From Cellulomonas xiejunii (lineage in GTDB: Bacteria; Actinomycetota; Actinomycetes; Actinomycetales; Cellulomonadaceae): a DNA stretch of 64,000 bases. Below are positions 9,288-19,315 of this stretch, piece by piece. Location: contig NZ_CP101987.1 of the NCBI RefSeq assembly GCF_024508315.1, forward strand, positions 992,001-1,056,000, in the 5' to 3' direction. The notes under the pieces are model-generated. The model was not told the DNA's origin. It worked only from the letters and a program-made list of their open reading frames with translations, and ran no database searches. Positions within the stretch are counted from its first letter, which is position 1. Every line of letters starts with the position of its first letter. The position numbers and the translations under genes are program-made.

Positions 9288-9749
9288 CTACCCCTCGTGC
9301 CAGCGGCGCACCCGCTCCCAGTCGATGCGCCGCGTCCACGTGAGGGCCGCGAGGACCAGGCACAGGGCGCCGATCGACCCACCGACCCAGGCGCCCGTCC
9401 CGTCGGCGCCCAGGCGGGCGTCGACGACGCGGTCCTCGGGGGCCAGGGGGTCGTACAGCACCGGCACCTGGTCACCGACCGACGGGGTCCCGCCCGCGGT
9501 CACGACCTCGGCGACGACCTCGGGTCCGTCGTGCGGCGCGTAGCGGACCTCGACGTGCAGCGTCTTGGAGTACCAGACGTCCACGACGACGCCCGTCGCG
9601 CGCAGGCCGCGGCTGCTGATCGCCTCGGCGTCGGTGTGCACCTGCCAGGCCGCCAGGCCGGCGACCGTCGCCACGACGAGCGTGATGAAGGTCGACGGTC
9701 CCCGCCCGTTGACCCAGGTCGCGAAGGACGAGCGGCGCCGGCTCGCCAC
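9288..9749 (-). CDS. DUF3592-like membrane protein
   Basis: A 153-residue protein with an N-terminal membrane helix (about 20-37), a central soluble beta-rich domain (about 45-112) with the DUF3592-type GDQVPVLYDPLAPEDRVVD motif, and a second helix (about 120-138). The topology leaves the middle domain outside or in the membrane interface. Function of DUF3592 is unknown. It starts at a GTG one base downstream of the stop of the PLDc_N gene, so the two form an operon. It ends 8 bases from the tRNA gene, which converges on it. Confidence 0.75.
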   Translation of the reverse strand: MASRRRSSFATWVNGRGPSTFITLVVATVAGLAAWQVHTDAEAISSRGLRATGVVVDVWYSKTLHVEVRYAPHDGPEVVAEVVTAGGTPSVGDQVPVLYDPLAPEDRVVDARLGADGTGAWVGGSIGALCLVLAALTWTRRIDWERVRRWHEG

Positions 9750-9750
9750 G

Positions 9751-10143
9751 TCAGGCGTCCGGGCGGTCGCGCTCCGTGGCCTGCTCGCGGGCGCGGATCT
9801 GCGCCTCCCACTCGCGCAGCATCTGCTCGTGGAGCTCGTCGGACCGGCGCTCCTCGGCTCGGCGGCGCTCCTCGGCCGCGGCGTCCTCGCCGTACCGGCG
9901 GGGACGCTCGTACTCGGGGAAGCCGGCGGTCTCGGTCGAGCGCCACGGGACCTGCGCGCGCGGCGTCTGGGGGCGTCCGGCGACGAGCCAGGCGATGCCG
10001 CCCGCGAGGGGCAGCACGACGATGAGGACGAGCCACCAGCCCTTCGACAGGTTGCGCACGCGGTCGGAGTCGGACTGGATGCAGTCGATCAGGCAGAACA
10101 CCAGCAGGGCGATCTCGACGATCACCGGCAGGAAGCGCAGCAC
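9751..10143 (-). CDS. PLDc_N domain small membrane protein
   Basis: A 130-residue protein with two membrane helices (about 5-20 and 36-56) joined by the loop DCIQSDSDRVRNLSKGWWLV. This matches the phospholipase D N-terminal (PLDc_N) domain that also occurs alone as a small membrane protein. The rest is a charged, Glu/Arg-rich cytoplasmic helix (about 75-130). It has no phospholipase catalytic HKD motif, so no enzymatic role is implied. It is the first gene of a two-gene operon with the DUF3592 gene. Confidence 0.8.
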   Translation of the reverse strand: MLRFLPVIVEIALLVFCLIDCIQSDSDRVRNLSKGWWLVLIVVLPLAGGIAWLVAGRPQTPRAQVPWRSTETAGFPEYERPRRYGEDAAAEERRRAEERRSDELHEQMLREWEAQIRAREQATERDRPDA

Positions 10144-10234
10144 CAGGTCCCCCTCGCGTCGTTGGCACCGGAACGCTAGCGGGGGGCGAGGAGCCTCGTG
10201 CCGATTTCGTCGGGACTCACCCGTTGGGGTGTGC

Positions 10235-10269
10235 GCCGCCCGGGCCGGGCCGGCTCACGCCCGGGCGGC
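10235..10269 (-). terminator. Hairpin terminator downstream of the siderophore gene region
   Basis: Arms GCCGCCCGGGC and GCCCGGGCGGC pair perfectly over 11 bases with a 13-base loop. It lies 4 bases past the stop codon at 10274 that ends the open extension downstream of the siderophore-interacting gene on the minus strand. Confidence 0.65.
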
Positions 10270-10273
10270 CGGT

Positions 10274-10483
10274 TCAGCGCCCGTCGGCCGTGCCGAGCCA
10301 GTCGCGCATCGTGGCTGCGTCCGCGATCGCGCCGTCGACGACCCGCCTGGGGTCCGGGCCGGACCGGAAGTCGACGATCAGCAGGTACCGGGGCGTGGCG
10401 GTCTCCGTCCCTCGGGGCGCCGGGGTGGCGCCGGTACCTGGATGGGTGGGCGACCAGCTTCTCGACGTTCCCCGGTGACTCTC
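10274..10483 (-). pseudogene. Open in-frame extension after the SIP gene, possible remnant
   Basis: Reading continues in the same frame past the TGA of the siderophore-interacting gene for 69 codons, to a stop just before a terminator hairpin. The last 40 codons read like real protein: RYLLIVDF, then PDPRRVVDGAIADAATMRDWLG. There is no ATG or GTG in that part. It may be the tail of a lost gene or a former C-terminal extension. I do not recognise the family. It fills most of the stretch between the SIP gene and the PLDc_N gene, where I see nothing else. Confidence 0.25.
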
Positions 10484-11368
10484 TCAGTCCAGCCCCGCGG
10501 CCGCCTCCGCGGCCTCGATCTGCGCGTTCCACGCCTTCTTGCTCGCGCGCCAGCTCTCGTCGTCGGCGCCGAGGCGCCAGTACCCGGAGATGGACAGGTC
10601 CGCGCGGGCGACGCCGTGCGTGCGCAGGTGCGCGCGCAGCTCCTTGACCGCGCCGGCCTCGCCGTGGACGAAGGCCCCGATGCGTCCCGCGGGGGTCGGC
10701 CAGGCGCGGACGGCCTCGGGGAGCGTGGACCCCGCGGGGGCGTCGCCGTGGTGCAGCCAGGTGACCGTGACGCCGGCGGGTGCGTCGAGCGCGATCTCGT
10801 CGTCGGGGCCGTGCACCTCGACGAACGCGGCACCGACGGCGTCACGGGGCAGGCGCTCCAGACCGACCGCGACCGCGGGCAGGGCGCTGGCATCACCGAC
10901 GAGCAGGTGCACGTCGACGTCCGGGCTCGGGTCCCACGCGCCGCCGGGCCCGTGGACCAGCACGCGGTCGCCGGGCGCCGCGGCCGCCGCCCACGGCCCG
11001 GCGAGGCCCTCGTCGCCGTGCACGACGAAGTCGAGGGTCATCTCACGGGTCGCCGGGTCCCACGCGCGGATCGTGTACGCGCGCTGGCGCACCTGGACGC
11101 CCTCGGGGAGACCGGCGCGCAGCGCCGCGAGGTCGACGCGGCCGTCGTCCGTCAGCGGGCAGCCGTCGAGCGCGCCGTCGGGGAGGAAGCCGAGCTTGAC
11201 GTACGAGTCGGCGCAGACCGGGTCGGCCAGCGGTCGCAGTCCCGGGCCGCCGAGCACGACGCGCGCGAGGTGCGGCGTCAGGCGCTGCGTCCGCACCACC
11301 TCACCCAGCACCGGTGCGGGGCGTCGCGGGGCCACGAGGGGCAGGGCGGTCCGGCCGGTGATGCTCAT
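10484..11368 (-). CDS. Siderophore-interacting protein (ViuB-like ferric-siderophore reductase)
   Basis: A 294-residue NAD(P)H-dependent flavin reductase of the SIP family, which releases iron by reducing imported ferric siderophores in the cytoplasm. The N-terminal FAD-binding barrel (about 20-140) contains the RQRAYTIRAWD motif that binds flavin. The second domain covers about 140-260 (VHLLVGDASALPAVAVGLE and the FVHGEAGAVKELRAHL segment). The C-terminal signature SGYWRLGADDESWRASKKAW is characteristic. The ATG at 11368 overlaps an iron-box-like palindrome, so DtxR/IdeR-type repression by iron is expected. It is monocistronic apart from the open extension downstream. Confidence 0.93.
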   Translation of the reverse strand: MSITGRTALPLVAPRRPAPVLGEVVRTQRLTPHLARVVLGGPGLRPLADPVCADSYVKLGFLPDGALDGCPLTDDGRVDLAALRAGLPEGVQVRQRAYTIRAWDPATREMTLDFVVHGDEGLAGPWAAAAAPGDRVLVHGPGGAWDPSPDVDVHLLVGDASALPAVAVGLERLPRDAVGAAFVEVHGPDDEIALDAPAGVTVTWLHHGDAPAGSTLPEAVRAWPTPAGRIGAFVHGEAGAVKELRAHLRTHGVARADLSISGYWRLGADDESWRASKKAWNAQIEAAEAAAGLD

Positions 11369-11386
11369 CAGGTGAGCCTAACCTCG
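11368..11386 (-). promoter_or_regulatory. DtxR/IdeR-type iron box
   Basis: By hand alignment the 19 bases match the actinobacterial iron-box consensus TTAGGTTAGSCTAACCTAA at 15 positions (core AGGTGAGCCTAACCT on the plus strand). The site touches the ATG of the siderophore-interacting gene, a position that would block transcription or translation start when iron is plentiful. Confidence 0.72.
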
Positions 11387-11569
11387 GGCCCCGTCACGGG
11401 CCGCGGGAGTGACCAGCCCCACGTCGGGGCCGGGAACCCCCGTGAACCCGGCATCCGTTGGGTTGGCGGGTGCCGGTCCCCGGACCCGCACGTACTGTCG
11501 CCCTACGCCGCGACGACGCGGACCCGTCCCGCCCCGTCACGACCGCCGCCCTGCCCCTCGGAGGAACCC

Positions 11570-14500
11570 GTGTCCCGCCTCGCCCGGCTCTCGCTGGCCA
11601 ACCGCTCGGTCGTCGCGCTCGTGACGGTCGCGATCGCGGTCTTCGGCTGGTTCAGCCTCGGCTCCCTCAAGCAGGAGCTCATCCCGTCGCTGCAGATCCC
11701 CACGGCGGTCGTCGTTGCGGTCGACCCGGGTTCCTCGCCGGAGCTCGTCGAGCAGCAGCTCACCGAACCCATCGAGCAGGCGGTCTCCGCCGTCGCGGAC
11801 GTCGAGTCCGTGACCTCCACGTCCTCCACGTCGGTCTCGACGACGACGGTCGAGCTGACCTACGGCGTCGACGTCGACGCGCGGGCCCAGGACATCCAGC
11901 AGGCCGTCGACCGCATCCGCTCGGCGCTGCCCGAGGGCGTCGACCCGATGGTCGTGACCGGGTCGATCGACGACCTGCCCGTCGTGCAGCTCGCGGTCGC
12001 CGGGACCCCCGACGACGTGCGCGAGGGCGAGGACCCGCAGGCCGCGCTGGCCCGGGTCGTCGAGGACGTCGTGGTGCCGCGCCTGGAGCAGGTCGACGGC
12101 GTCCGGGAGGTCGCCGTCACGGGCGTGGCCGAGCAGGCGGTCACGATCACCCTCGACCTGCCCGCCCTCACCGCGGCGGGCCTGTCGCCGGCGGCGGTGC
12201 AGACGATCCTGCAGGACAACGGGGTCGTGCTGCCCACCGGCACGGTCGACGAGGGCGACCTCACCCTGTCCGTCCAGGCGGGCTCGCCGATCACCTCGGT
12301 GGACGACCTGCGTGCGCTCCCGCTGCTCGGCTCGGCGACCGGCCAGGCCGTCAACCTCGGCGACGTCGCCGAGGTGGTCGTCGCCCCCGTGCCTGCGGCG
12401 AGCCTGTCGCGGCTGGACGGCGAGCCGGCCCTGGCCGTCTCCCTCACCAAGACGCCCGCCGGCAACACCGTCGACGTGTCGCACGGCGCGCAGGACGCGG
12501 TGGACGAGCTGCGCGACCAGCTCGGTGGCGACGTCGACATCGCCGTGGTGTTCGACCAGGCCCCGTTCATCGAGGAGTCCATCGAGGGCCTGGCCACCGA
12601 GGGCGGCCTCGGCCTGCTGTTCGCGGTCGTCGTCATCCTGCTGTTCCTGGGCTCGATCCGCTCGACCCTGGTCTCGGCGATCTCGATCCCGCTGTCGCTG
12701 CTGGTGACGTTCATCGGCCTGCAGGTCGCCGGGTACTCGCTGAACATCCTCACGCTCGGCGCGATGACCATCGCGATCGGCCGCGTCGTCGACGACTCGA
12801 TCGTCGTCATCGAGAACATCAAGCGGCACCTGTCGTACGGCGAGGGCAAGCGCGACGCGATCGTCACCGCGGTGCGCGAGGTGGCGGGCGCGATCACCGC
12901 CTCGACCATCGCGACCGCTGCGGTGTTCGTGCCCATCGGCCTGGTCGGCGGGATGGTCGGCGAGCTGTTCCGGCCGTTCGCCTTCACCACCGCGATCGCG
13001 CTGGTCGCGTCCCTGCTCGTGTCGCTGACGATCGTGCCCGTCCTGGCGTACTGGTTCGTCAAGGCGGACGTGGTCGAGGGGGCCGGTGCGCAGGAGGTGC
13101 GTGCCGCCGCGGAGGCCAAGGAGCGTCGTTCCTGGATGCAGCGGTCGTACCTGGCCACGCTGCGCGGCGCGATCGCCCACCCCGTGGTCACGCTGCTCGC
13201 GGCCCTCGTCGTCTTCGCCGGGACGCTCGGCCTGGCCACTCGCCTGGAGACCAACTTCCTGGGTGACGCCGGCCAGAACACCCTCACCGTCACCGAGACG
13301 TTCCCGCCGGCCACCTCGCTCGAGGCGCAGGATGCCGCGGCGCAGGAGATCGAGGAGGTCCTGCTGGGCGTCGAGGGCGTGCAGACCGTGCAGACCACGG
13401 TCGGCTCGGCCGGCGGCATCGAGGCGGTGTTCGGCGGCGGGGGGGCACCGCGTGCGTCCTTCGCGCTGACCCTCACGGACGACTCCGACAACACCGCGGT
13501 CGCCGACGACGTGCGCGAGGCCGTCGCCGACCTGTCGGGCAGCGACGGGCACGGCGACGTCGTCGTGGCGGGCGCCGACGCCGCGTTCGGGTCGTCGACC
13601 GTCGACGTCGTGGTGCAGGCCGACGACCCCGACGAGCTGGAGCAGCTCGCCGCGCAGGTGCGCGACGTCGTCGCCGACGTCGAGGGCACCACGGACGTCA
13701 CCAACGACCTGTCCGCGGACCAGCCGACCGTGCGCGTCACGGTCGACCGCGAGGCCGCGGCAGCCGCCGGGCTGACCGAGACCGCGGTCGTGGGCACGGT
13801 CGCCGGCCTCATGAGCCCGCAGCCGATCGGCACGGTCGACCTCGGTGCCGGGCCCGTGGACGTCACCGTCGTGACGGTCCCCGCACCGGCGAGCGTGGCC
13901 GAGGTCGAGCAGCTCGTGCTGCCCACGGCCACCGGCATCGTCCCGCTGACGTCCGTCGCGAGCGTCGAGGAGGTCGAGGTGCCGGTCTCCACGACCCGCA
14001 TCGACGGCAAGCGCGCGGCGACGATCTCGGCCACGCCGGCCGACCAGGACCTCGGCGGGCTCACGGAGCGGATGCGGACCGCGCTGGAGGACGTCGACGT
14101 GCCGGCCGGTGCGAGCGTCGAGATCGGCGGCGTCGCGGCCGACCAGGAGGACGCGTTCGCGGACCTCGGGCTCGCGCTGCTCGTCGCGCTCGCGATCGTC
14201 TACGTCGTGATGGTCGCGACGTTCCGGTCGCTGCTGCAGCCGCTGATCCTCATGGTGTCGGTGCCGTTCGCGGCGACCGGCGCCCTGCTCGGCCTGCTGC
14301 TCACCGGGACGCCGCTGGGCGTGCCCGCGCTGATCGGCGTGCTGATGCTCATCGGGGTCGTCGTGACGAACGCGATCGTGCTGGTCGACCTGGTCAACCA
14401 GTACCGCGAGCGCGGACGCGGGATCGACGACGCGGTGACCGAGGGGTCGCGCAAGCGGCTGCGGCCCATCCTCATGACGGCCGCGGCGACGATCTTCGCG

Positions 14501-14713
14501 CTCGTGCCCATGGCGTTCGGGCTCACCGGCGGTGGGGTGTTCATCTCGCAGCCGCTGGCGATCGTCGTCATCGGCGGCCTGTTCACCTCGACGCTGCTGA
14601 CCCTGGTGCTCGTGCCGGTGCTCTACACGCTGGTCGAGCGGCGCCGGGAGCGGGGAGCGGCGCGACGCCAGGCGCGTCGGGACGCGAAGGCGTCACCCGA
14701 CGTCGCCGCCTGA
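11570..14713 (+). CDS. RND-family efflux transporter permease (AcrB/MdtB-like)
   Basis: A 1047-residue HAE-type RND transporter. The first membrane helix (about 10-30) precedes a porter loop. A block of helices covers about 345-500, then TM7 lies near 535-558, a second porter loop follows, and the final block covers about 864-1023. The proton-relay pair is present as D408-D409 in GRVVDDSIVVIENI, matching AcrB D407/D408. The GTG start at 11570 follows a GGAGGA ribosome binding site. No membrane-fusion or outer-membrane partner is adjacent, in line with stand-alone RND pumps of Gram-positive bacteria such as SwrC. Substrates are unknown. A bidirectional hairpin follows. Confidence 0.93.
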   Translation: MSRLARLSLANRSVVALVTVAIAVFGWFSLGSLKQELIPSLQIPTAVVVAVDPGSSPELVEQQLTEPIEQAVSAVADVESVTSTSSTSVSTTTVELTYGVDVDARAQDIQQAVDRIRSALPEGVDPMVVTGSIDDLPVVQLAVAGTPDDVREGEDPQAALARVVEDVVVPRLEQVDGVREVAVTGVAEQAVTITLDLPALTAAGLSPAAVQTILQDNGVVLPTGTVDEGDLTLSVQAGSPITSVDDLRALPLLGSATGQAVNLGDVAEVVVAPVPAASLSRLDGEPALAVSLTKTPAGNTVDVSHGAQDAVDELRDQLGGDVDIAVVFDQAPFIEESIEGLATEGGLGLLFAVVVILLFLGSIRSTLVSAISIPLSLLVTFIGLQVAGYSLNILTLGAMTIAIGRVVDDSIVVIENIKRHLSYGEGKRDAIVTAVREVAGAITASTIATAAVFVPIGLVGGMVGELFRPFAFTTAIALVASLLVSLTIVPVLAYWFVKADVVEGAGAQEVRAAAEAKERRSWMQRSYLATLRGAIAHPVVTLLAALVVFAGTLGLATRLETNFLGDAGQNTLTVTETFPPATSLEAQDAAAQEIEEVLLGVEGVQTVQTTVGSAGGIEAVFGGGGAPRASFALTLTDDSDNTAVADDVREAVADLSGSDGHGDVVVAGADAAFGSSTVDVVVQADDPDELEQLAAQVRDVVADVEGTTDVTNDLSADQPTVRVTVDREAAAAAGLTETAVVGTVAGLMSPQPIGTVDLGAGPVDVTVVTVPAPASVAEVEQLVLPTATGIVPLTSVASVEEVEVPVSTTRIDGKRAATISATPADQDLGGLTERMRTALEDVDVPAGASVEIGGVAADQEDAFADLGLALLVALAIVYVVMVATFRSLLQPLILMVSVPFAATGALLGLLLTGTPLGVPALIGVLMLIGVVVTNAIVLVDLVNQYRERGRGIDDAVTEGSRKRLRPILMTAAATIFALVPMAFGLTGGGVFISQPLAIVVIGGLFTSTLLTLVLVPVLYTLVERRRERGAARRQARRDAKASPDVAA

Positions 14714-14734
14714 CGGCACCCACGGACGACGAAC

Positions 14735-14775
14735 GCGGCGCACCGCCGTCCCCCTCCAGGGCGGTGGTGCGCCGC
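14735..14775. terminator. Bidirectional hairpin between convergent genes
   Basis: Arms GCGGCGCACC and GGTGCGCCGC pair perfectly. The stem lies between the RND gene (plus strand, ends 14713) and the ABC permease gene (minus strand, ends 14795), so it can serve both. Confidence 0.75.
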
Positions 14776-14794
14776 GTCGGTTCGCGCGGACCTC

Positions 14795-15661
14795 TCAGAC
14801 GTCGCGCGTGCGCAGCCGCACTGCGGCCGCGAGCAGGATGACGGCGACCCAGCCGACCAGGACCGCGTACCCGGCCCACGGGCTCAGGCTGACGGCCACG
14901 GTGGCCATGCTGTCGGTCATGTCGAGCATCTCCTGCGGCGTTGCCACACGGACGCCGGCGGACGACGGCAGGAAGGGCCGCACGTACTCCAGCGCCTTCC
15001 ACGGGATCAGGTTGAGGACGCTCTCGATGATGAGCACGAAGCCGATCGTGGTCGCGATGGCCGCCGCCGAGTTGCGCAGCAGTGCCCCGACCGCGAACCC
15101 GAGCAGCGCGAGCGTCATGATGTACAGCGGCGTTCCGACGACGACGCGCAGCATCTCGGGGTCCGCCCAGTCGGGACGCATGGCGGGCTCGAGAGCCCCC
15201 GCGAGCAGCAGCGACAGCGCGGTGCCGACCGCCGCGGTCGCGAACGACACGAGCGCGACGACGAGGCCCTTGGCCCACAGCACGGGCAGCCTGCGGGGCA
15301 CGGCCGCGAAGGTCGAGCGCACCTGTCCGGTGGTGTACTCACCCGTCACGGTGAGTGCCGCGAGCACGATGAGGACGAGCGAGCCGAAGATCTGCCCCGG
15401 TCCCAGGAGCATGTAGACGATCCCGGCGCTGCCGTCGGCGCCCGGGTAGGTCCCCTCGGGAGCGAGGCTGAACGAGAACGCCATCGCCCAGGCCAGCAGC
15501 ACCAGCACGGCGACCGTCAGGGCGACGGTCCAGTACGTCGAGCGCAGGGTCCAGAGCTTGATCCACTCGGACCGCAGCACGTGCCACGGCGTGACACGCG
15601 CGGCGGTCGGAACGGACGCCGACGGCGCGGACGCGGTGCGGGGGGTGGTCGCGGTGCTCAT
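14795..15661 (-). CDS. ABC-2 type transporter permease
   Basis: A 288-residue integral membrane protein with about six hydrophobic segments (roughly 45-65, 92-112, 140-160, 178-200, 205-225 and 255-275). It carries the motif TVTGEYTTGQVRSTFAAVPRR between helices 2 and 3, which is characteristic of actinobacterial ABC-2 permeases of the exporter class. The leader (1-25) is Ala/Thr/Ser-rich. It overlaps the ATPase gene upstream by four bases and must work with it as an exporter. The substrate is unknown; comparable pairs serve lantibiotic immunity or drug export. Confidence 0.88.
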   Translation of the reverse strand: MSTATTPRTASAPSASVPTAARVTPWHVLRSEWIKLWTLRSTYWTVALTVAVLVLLAWAMAFSFSLAPEGTYPGADGSAGIVYMLLGPGQIFGSLVLIVLAALTVTGEYTTGQVRSTFAAVPRRLPVLWAKGLVVALVSFATAAVGTALSLLLAGALEPAMRPDWADPEMLRVVVGTPLYIMTLALLGFAVGALLRNSAAAIATTIGFVLIIESVLNLIPWKALEYVRPFLPSSAGVRVATPQEMLDMTDSMATVAVSLSPWAGYAVLVGWVAVILLAAAVRLRTRDV

Positions 15662-16632
15662 CGGTGCGCCTCCGTGCTGGTCGGGCCGGTCGTCCCGGCG
15701 GCGGTGGGGATCGACGCGGCGTCGTCCGGGACACCGGAGTGGTACTCGACCGAGTCGGCCGTCAGGGACATGTAGGCCTGCTCGAGCGAGCCGCTGACCG
15801 GCGTGAGCTCGTGCAGCACGAAGTTCGAGGCGGCGGCGAGCTCCCCGATCTCTTCCGCGGTGGGGCCGTGCACCTCCAGCAGCCCGGGCTCGAGCGCGTC
15901 GATCGTGGCGCGCGGGCCGGACAGGGCCGCCGCGAGCTCGCTCGCGTGCGGGCTGCGGACGCGCACCGTCGTGGTGGTGGCGCGCGACACGACCTCGTCC
16001 ACCGGGCCCTGGGCGACGATCCGCCCGCGCCCGATGACCAGCAGGTCGTCGGCCGTCACCGCGACCTCGCTCATCAGGTGCGAGGACAGGAAGACCGTGC
16101 GCCCCTCGGAGGCCAGGTGCTTGGCCAGGCCGCGCACCCACGCGACGCCCTCGGGGTCGAGGCCGTTGACGGGCTCGTCGAGGATCAGCGTGTGGGGGTC
16201 ACCGAGCAGCGCGGCGGCGATGCCCAGGCGCTGACCCATGCCGAGCGAGAAGCCCTTGACGCGCTTCTTCGCCACGGCACCCAGCCCGGCGAGCTCGATC
16301 ACCTGGTCGACGCGCTTGTCGCCGATGCCGTGCGTCGCGGCGAGCGCCCGCAGGTGCTGACGCGCCGAGCGTCCGGGGTGGACGGCCTTCGCCTCGAGGA
16401 GCGCGCCCACCTCGGTCAGCGGGGAGCGCAGCTTCGCGTAGGGCTGGCCCTGCACCGTCACGGTGCCGGCGGTCGGGTGGTCGAGGCCGACGATCATGCG
16501 CATCGTCGTCGACTTGCCCGCGCCGTTGGGCCCGAGGAAGCCGGTCACGCGTCCCGGCCGCACCGTGAAGTCGACGCCGTCGACCGCGGTCTTGCTGCCG
16601 TACCTCTTGGTCAGTCCGTGCGCCTCGATCAT
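15658..16632 (-). CDS. ABC transporter ATP-binding protein (ABC-2/BcrA type)
   Basis: A 324-residue nucleotide-binding subunit. Walker A is GPNGAGKST at 34-42, the signature loop is FSLGMGQRLGIA near 130-140, and Walker B is TLILDEPVNGLDPEG near 155. The H-loop SSHLMSE follows. After about residue 215 a C-terminal domain typical of BcrA-like ATPases extends to an Ala/Thr-rich tail. It is the first gene of a two-gene operon with the permease (ATGA overlap). The A-P-V-N-G form of the D-loop region is common in this subfamily. Export of a peptide or drug is likely but unproven. Confidence 0.92.
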   Translation of the reverse strand: MIEAHGLTKRYGSKTAVDGVDFTVRPGRVTGFLGPNGAGKSTTMRMIVGLDHPTAGTVTVQGQPYAKLRSPLTEVGALLEAKAVHPGRSARQHLRALAATHGIGDKRVDQVIELAGLGAVAKKRVKGFSLGMGQRLGIAAALLGDPHTLILDEPVNGLDPEGVAWVRGLAKHLASEGRTVFLSSHLMSEVAVTADDLLVIGRGRIVAQGPVDEVVSRATTTTVRVRSPHASELAAALSGPRATIDALEPGLLEVHGPTAEEIGELAAASNFVLHELTPVSGSLEQAYMSLTADSVEYHSGVPDDAASIPTAAGTTGPTSTEAHR

Positions 16633-16873
16633 CGGGTCCCCTGGGTTCGCGTCGTGGTTCGCGTCGCTGTGCTCACGCCGACGACGCTATTCCTCCGCGA
16701 GGTCGCGCGGCACCGTCCCGCGACCGATCCTGCGTCAGGGGGATCATCCGGAAGAACGAGACCCGGGCAGGGGCCGACCGGGGTAGTCCCCGGTGGGGAA
16801 CGTCCGGGGCACCCACTACGTTGTGCAGGACGTCGACATGATCTCCCGGCCGGCCACGACCCAGAGGTGCCGC

Positions 16874-17701
16874 ATGACCAACCCCGTCTTCAACAACAGT
16901 CCCGTCTTCGGTGACCCGCGCCAGCAGCGCCGCGGCGGTCAGCAGACCGCCACCCAGGGCCCCGCGTGGGGCACGCCCGGCGCGCAGGTCGCGGACGCCG
17001 CGACGCTCGAGCAGATGTACGACGCGCCCCCCGCGACGACGCGCGAGACCGGACGCCTCACCTACGACGACGTCATCGTCAAGACCGGCGGGCTCCTCGC
17101 GCTGCTCGTCGTCGTGGCCGCCGCCACGTGGGTGGTCGCGCCCGGCCTGTGGATCGTGGGCGCGATCGTCGGCCTGGTGCTCGGCCTGGTCAACGCGTTC
17201 AAGAAGAACCCGAGCCCGGTGCTCATCACGCTCTACACGGTCGCGCAGGGCGTCTTCGTCGGTGGGATCAGCGCGTACTACGAGGCCGCGTTCAACGGCC
17301 TCGTGGGGCAGGCCGTGCTGGCGACGCTCTCGGTGTTCGCGGTCTCGCTGTTCCTGTTCCGCTCCGGCAAGGTCCGCGTCACGCCGAAGTTCCAGCGCGC
17401 CGTGCTCATCGGGATGGCCGGGTACCTCCTGTACTCGCTGGTCAACTTCGGTCTCGTGCTCTTCGGTGTCGGCGAGGGCTACGGCCCGCTGCGCTCCGGC
17501 TTCCTGGGCGTCGTCGTCGGTCTCGTGGCCGTCGGTCTGGCCGCGGCCAGCCTGATCATGGACTTCGACTCGATCAAGCGCGGCGTGGACCAGGGCGTGC
17601 CCGCGAAGTTCGCGTGGTCGGCCGCGTTCGGCCTCATCGTGACGCTCGTGTGGCTGTACCTCGAGCTGCTGCGGCTGCTCGCCATCCTGCGCGGCGACTG
17701 A
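16874..17701 (+). CDS. Bax inhibitor-1/YccA family membrane protein
   Basis: A 275-residue protein of the actinobacterial branch of the Bax inhibitor-1 (TMBIM) family. After a polar N-terminus of about 70 residues, rich in Gln and Gly, come seven hydrophobic helices, ending in WLYLELLRLLAILRGD. The conserved GGISAYYE segment lies in the middle and DFDSIKRGVDQGVPAKFAWSAAFGL near the C-terminus. Family members conduct calcium or protons in some systems; the bacterial role is not settled. The ATG at 16874 has a GAGGT ribosome binding site. The gene stands alone, diverging from the ABC exporter, and ends at a strong hairpin. Confidence 0.9.
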   Translation: MTNPVFNNSPVFGDPRQQRRGGQQTATQGPAWGTPGAQVADAATLEQMYDAPPATTRETGRLTYDDVIVKTGGLLALLVVVAAATWVVAPGLWIVGAIVGLVLGLVNAFKKNPSPVLITLYTVAQGVFVGGISAYYEAAFNGLVGQAVLATLSVFAVSLFLFRSGKVRVTPKFQRAVLIGMAGYLLYSLVNFGLVLFGVGEGYGPLRSGFLGVVVGLVAVGLAAASLIMDFDSIKRGVDQGVPAKFAWSAAFGLIVTLVWLYLELLRLLAILRGD

Positions 17702-17719
17702 CCGCTCCTTGCACGACTC

Positions 17720-17753
17720 GACGCCCCGTCGGCCACTCGGCCGGCGGGGCGTC
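17720..17753 (+). terminator. Hairpin terminator after the Bax inhibitor gene
   Basis: Arms GACGCCCCG and CGGGGCGTC, with an inner CGGCC/GGCCG pairing, form a stem 18 bases after the stop codon. Confidence 0.8.
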
Positions 17754-17818
17754 CGTCGTCCGGCGGGGCTGCACGGGCATGCACGGGGCGGCGGCGGGGC
17801 GGATGAGAGGATCGACGC

Positions 17819-19225
<1,407 letters not shown>

Positions 19226-19315
19226 TGCGCGGGCCGTGCCGGTCCCGTAGGAGGCGTCCGCGCGCGGGTTAGCATCGGCCGACCCCTGGGACGTACCCGC
19301 AAAGGACCCACCGCG

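Noticed and set aside
9776..11569. A long N-terminal extension of the RND pump
   Set aside because: It runs antisense to the siderophore-interacting gene. The GTG at 11570 has a GGAGGA ribosome binding site and matches the family start.
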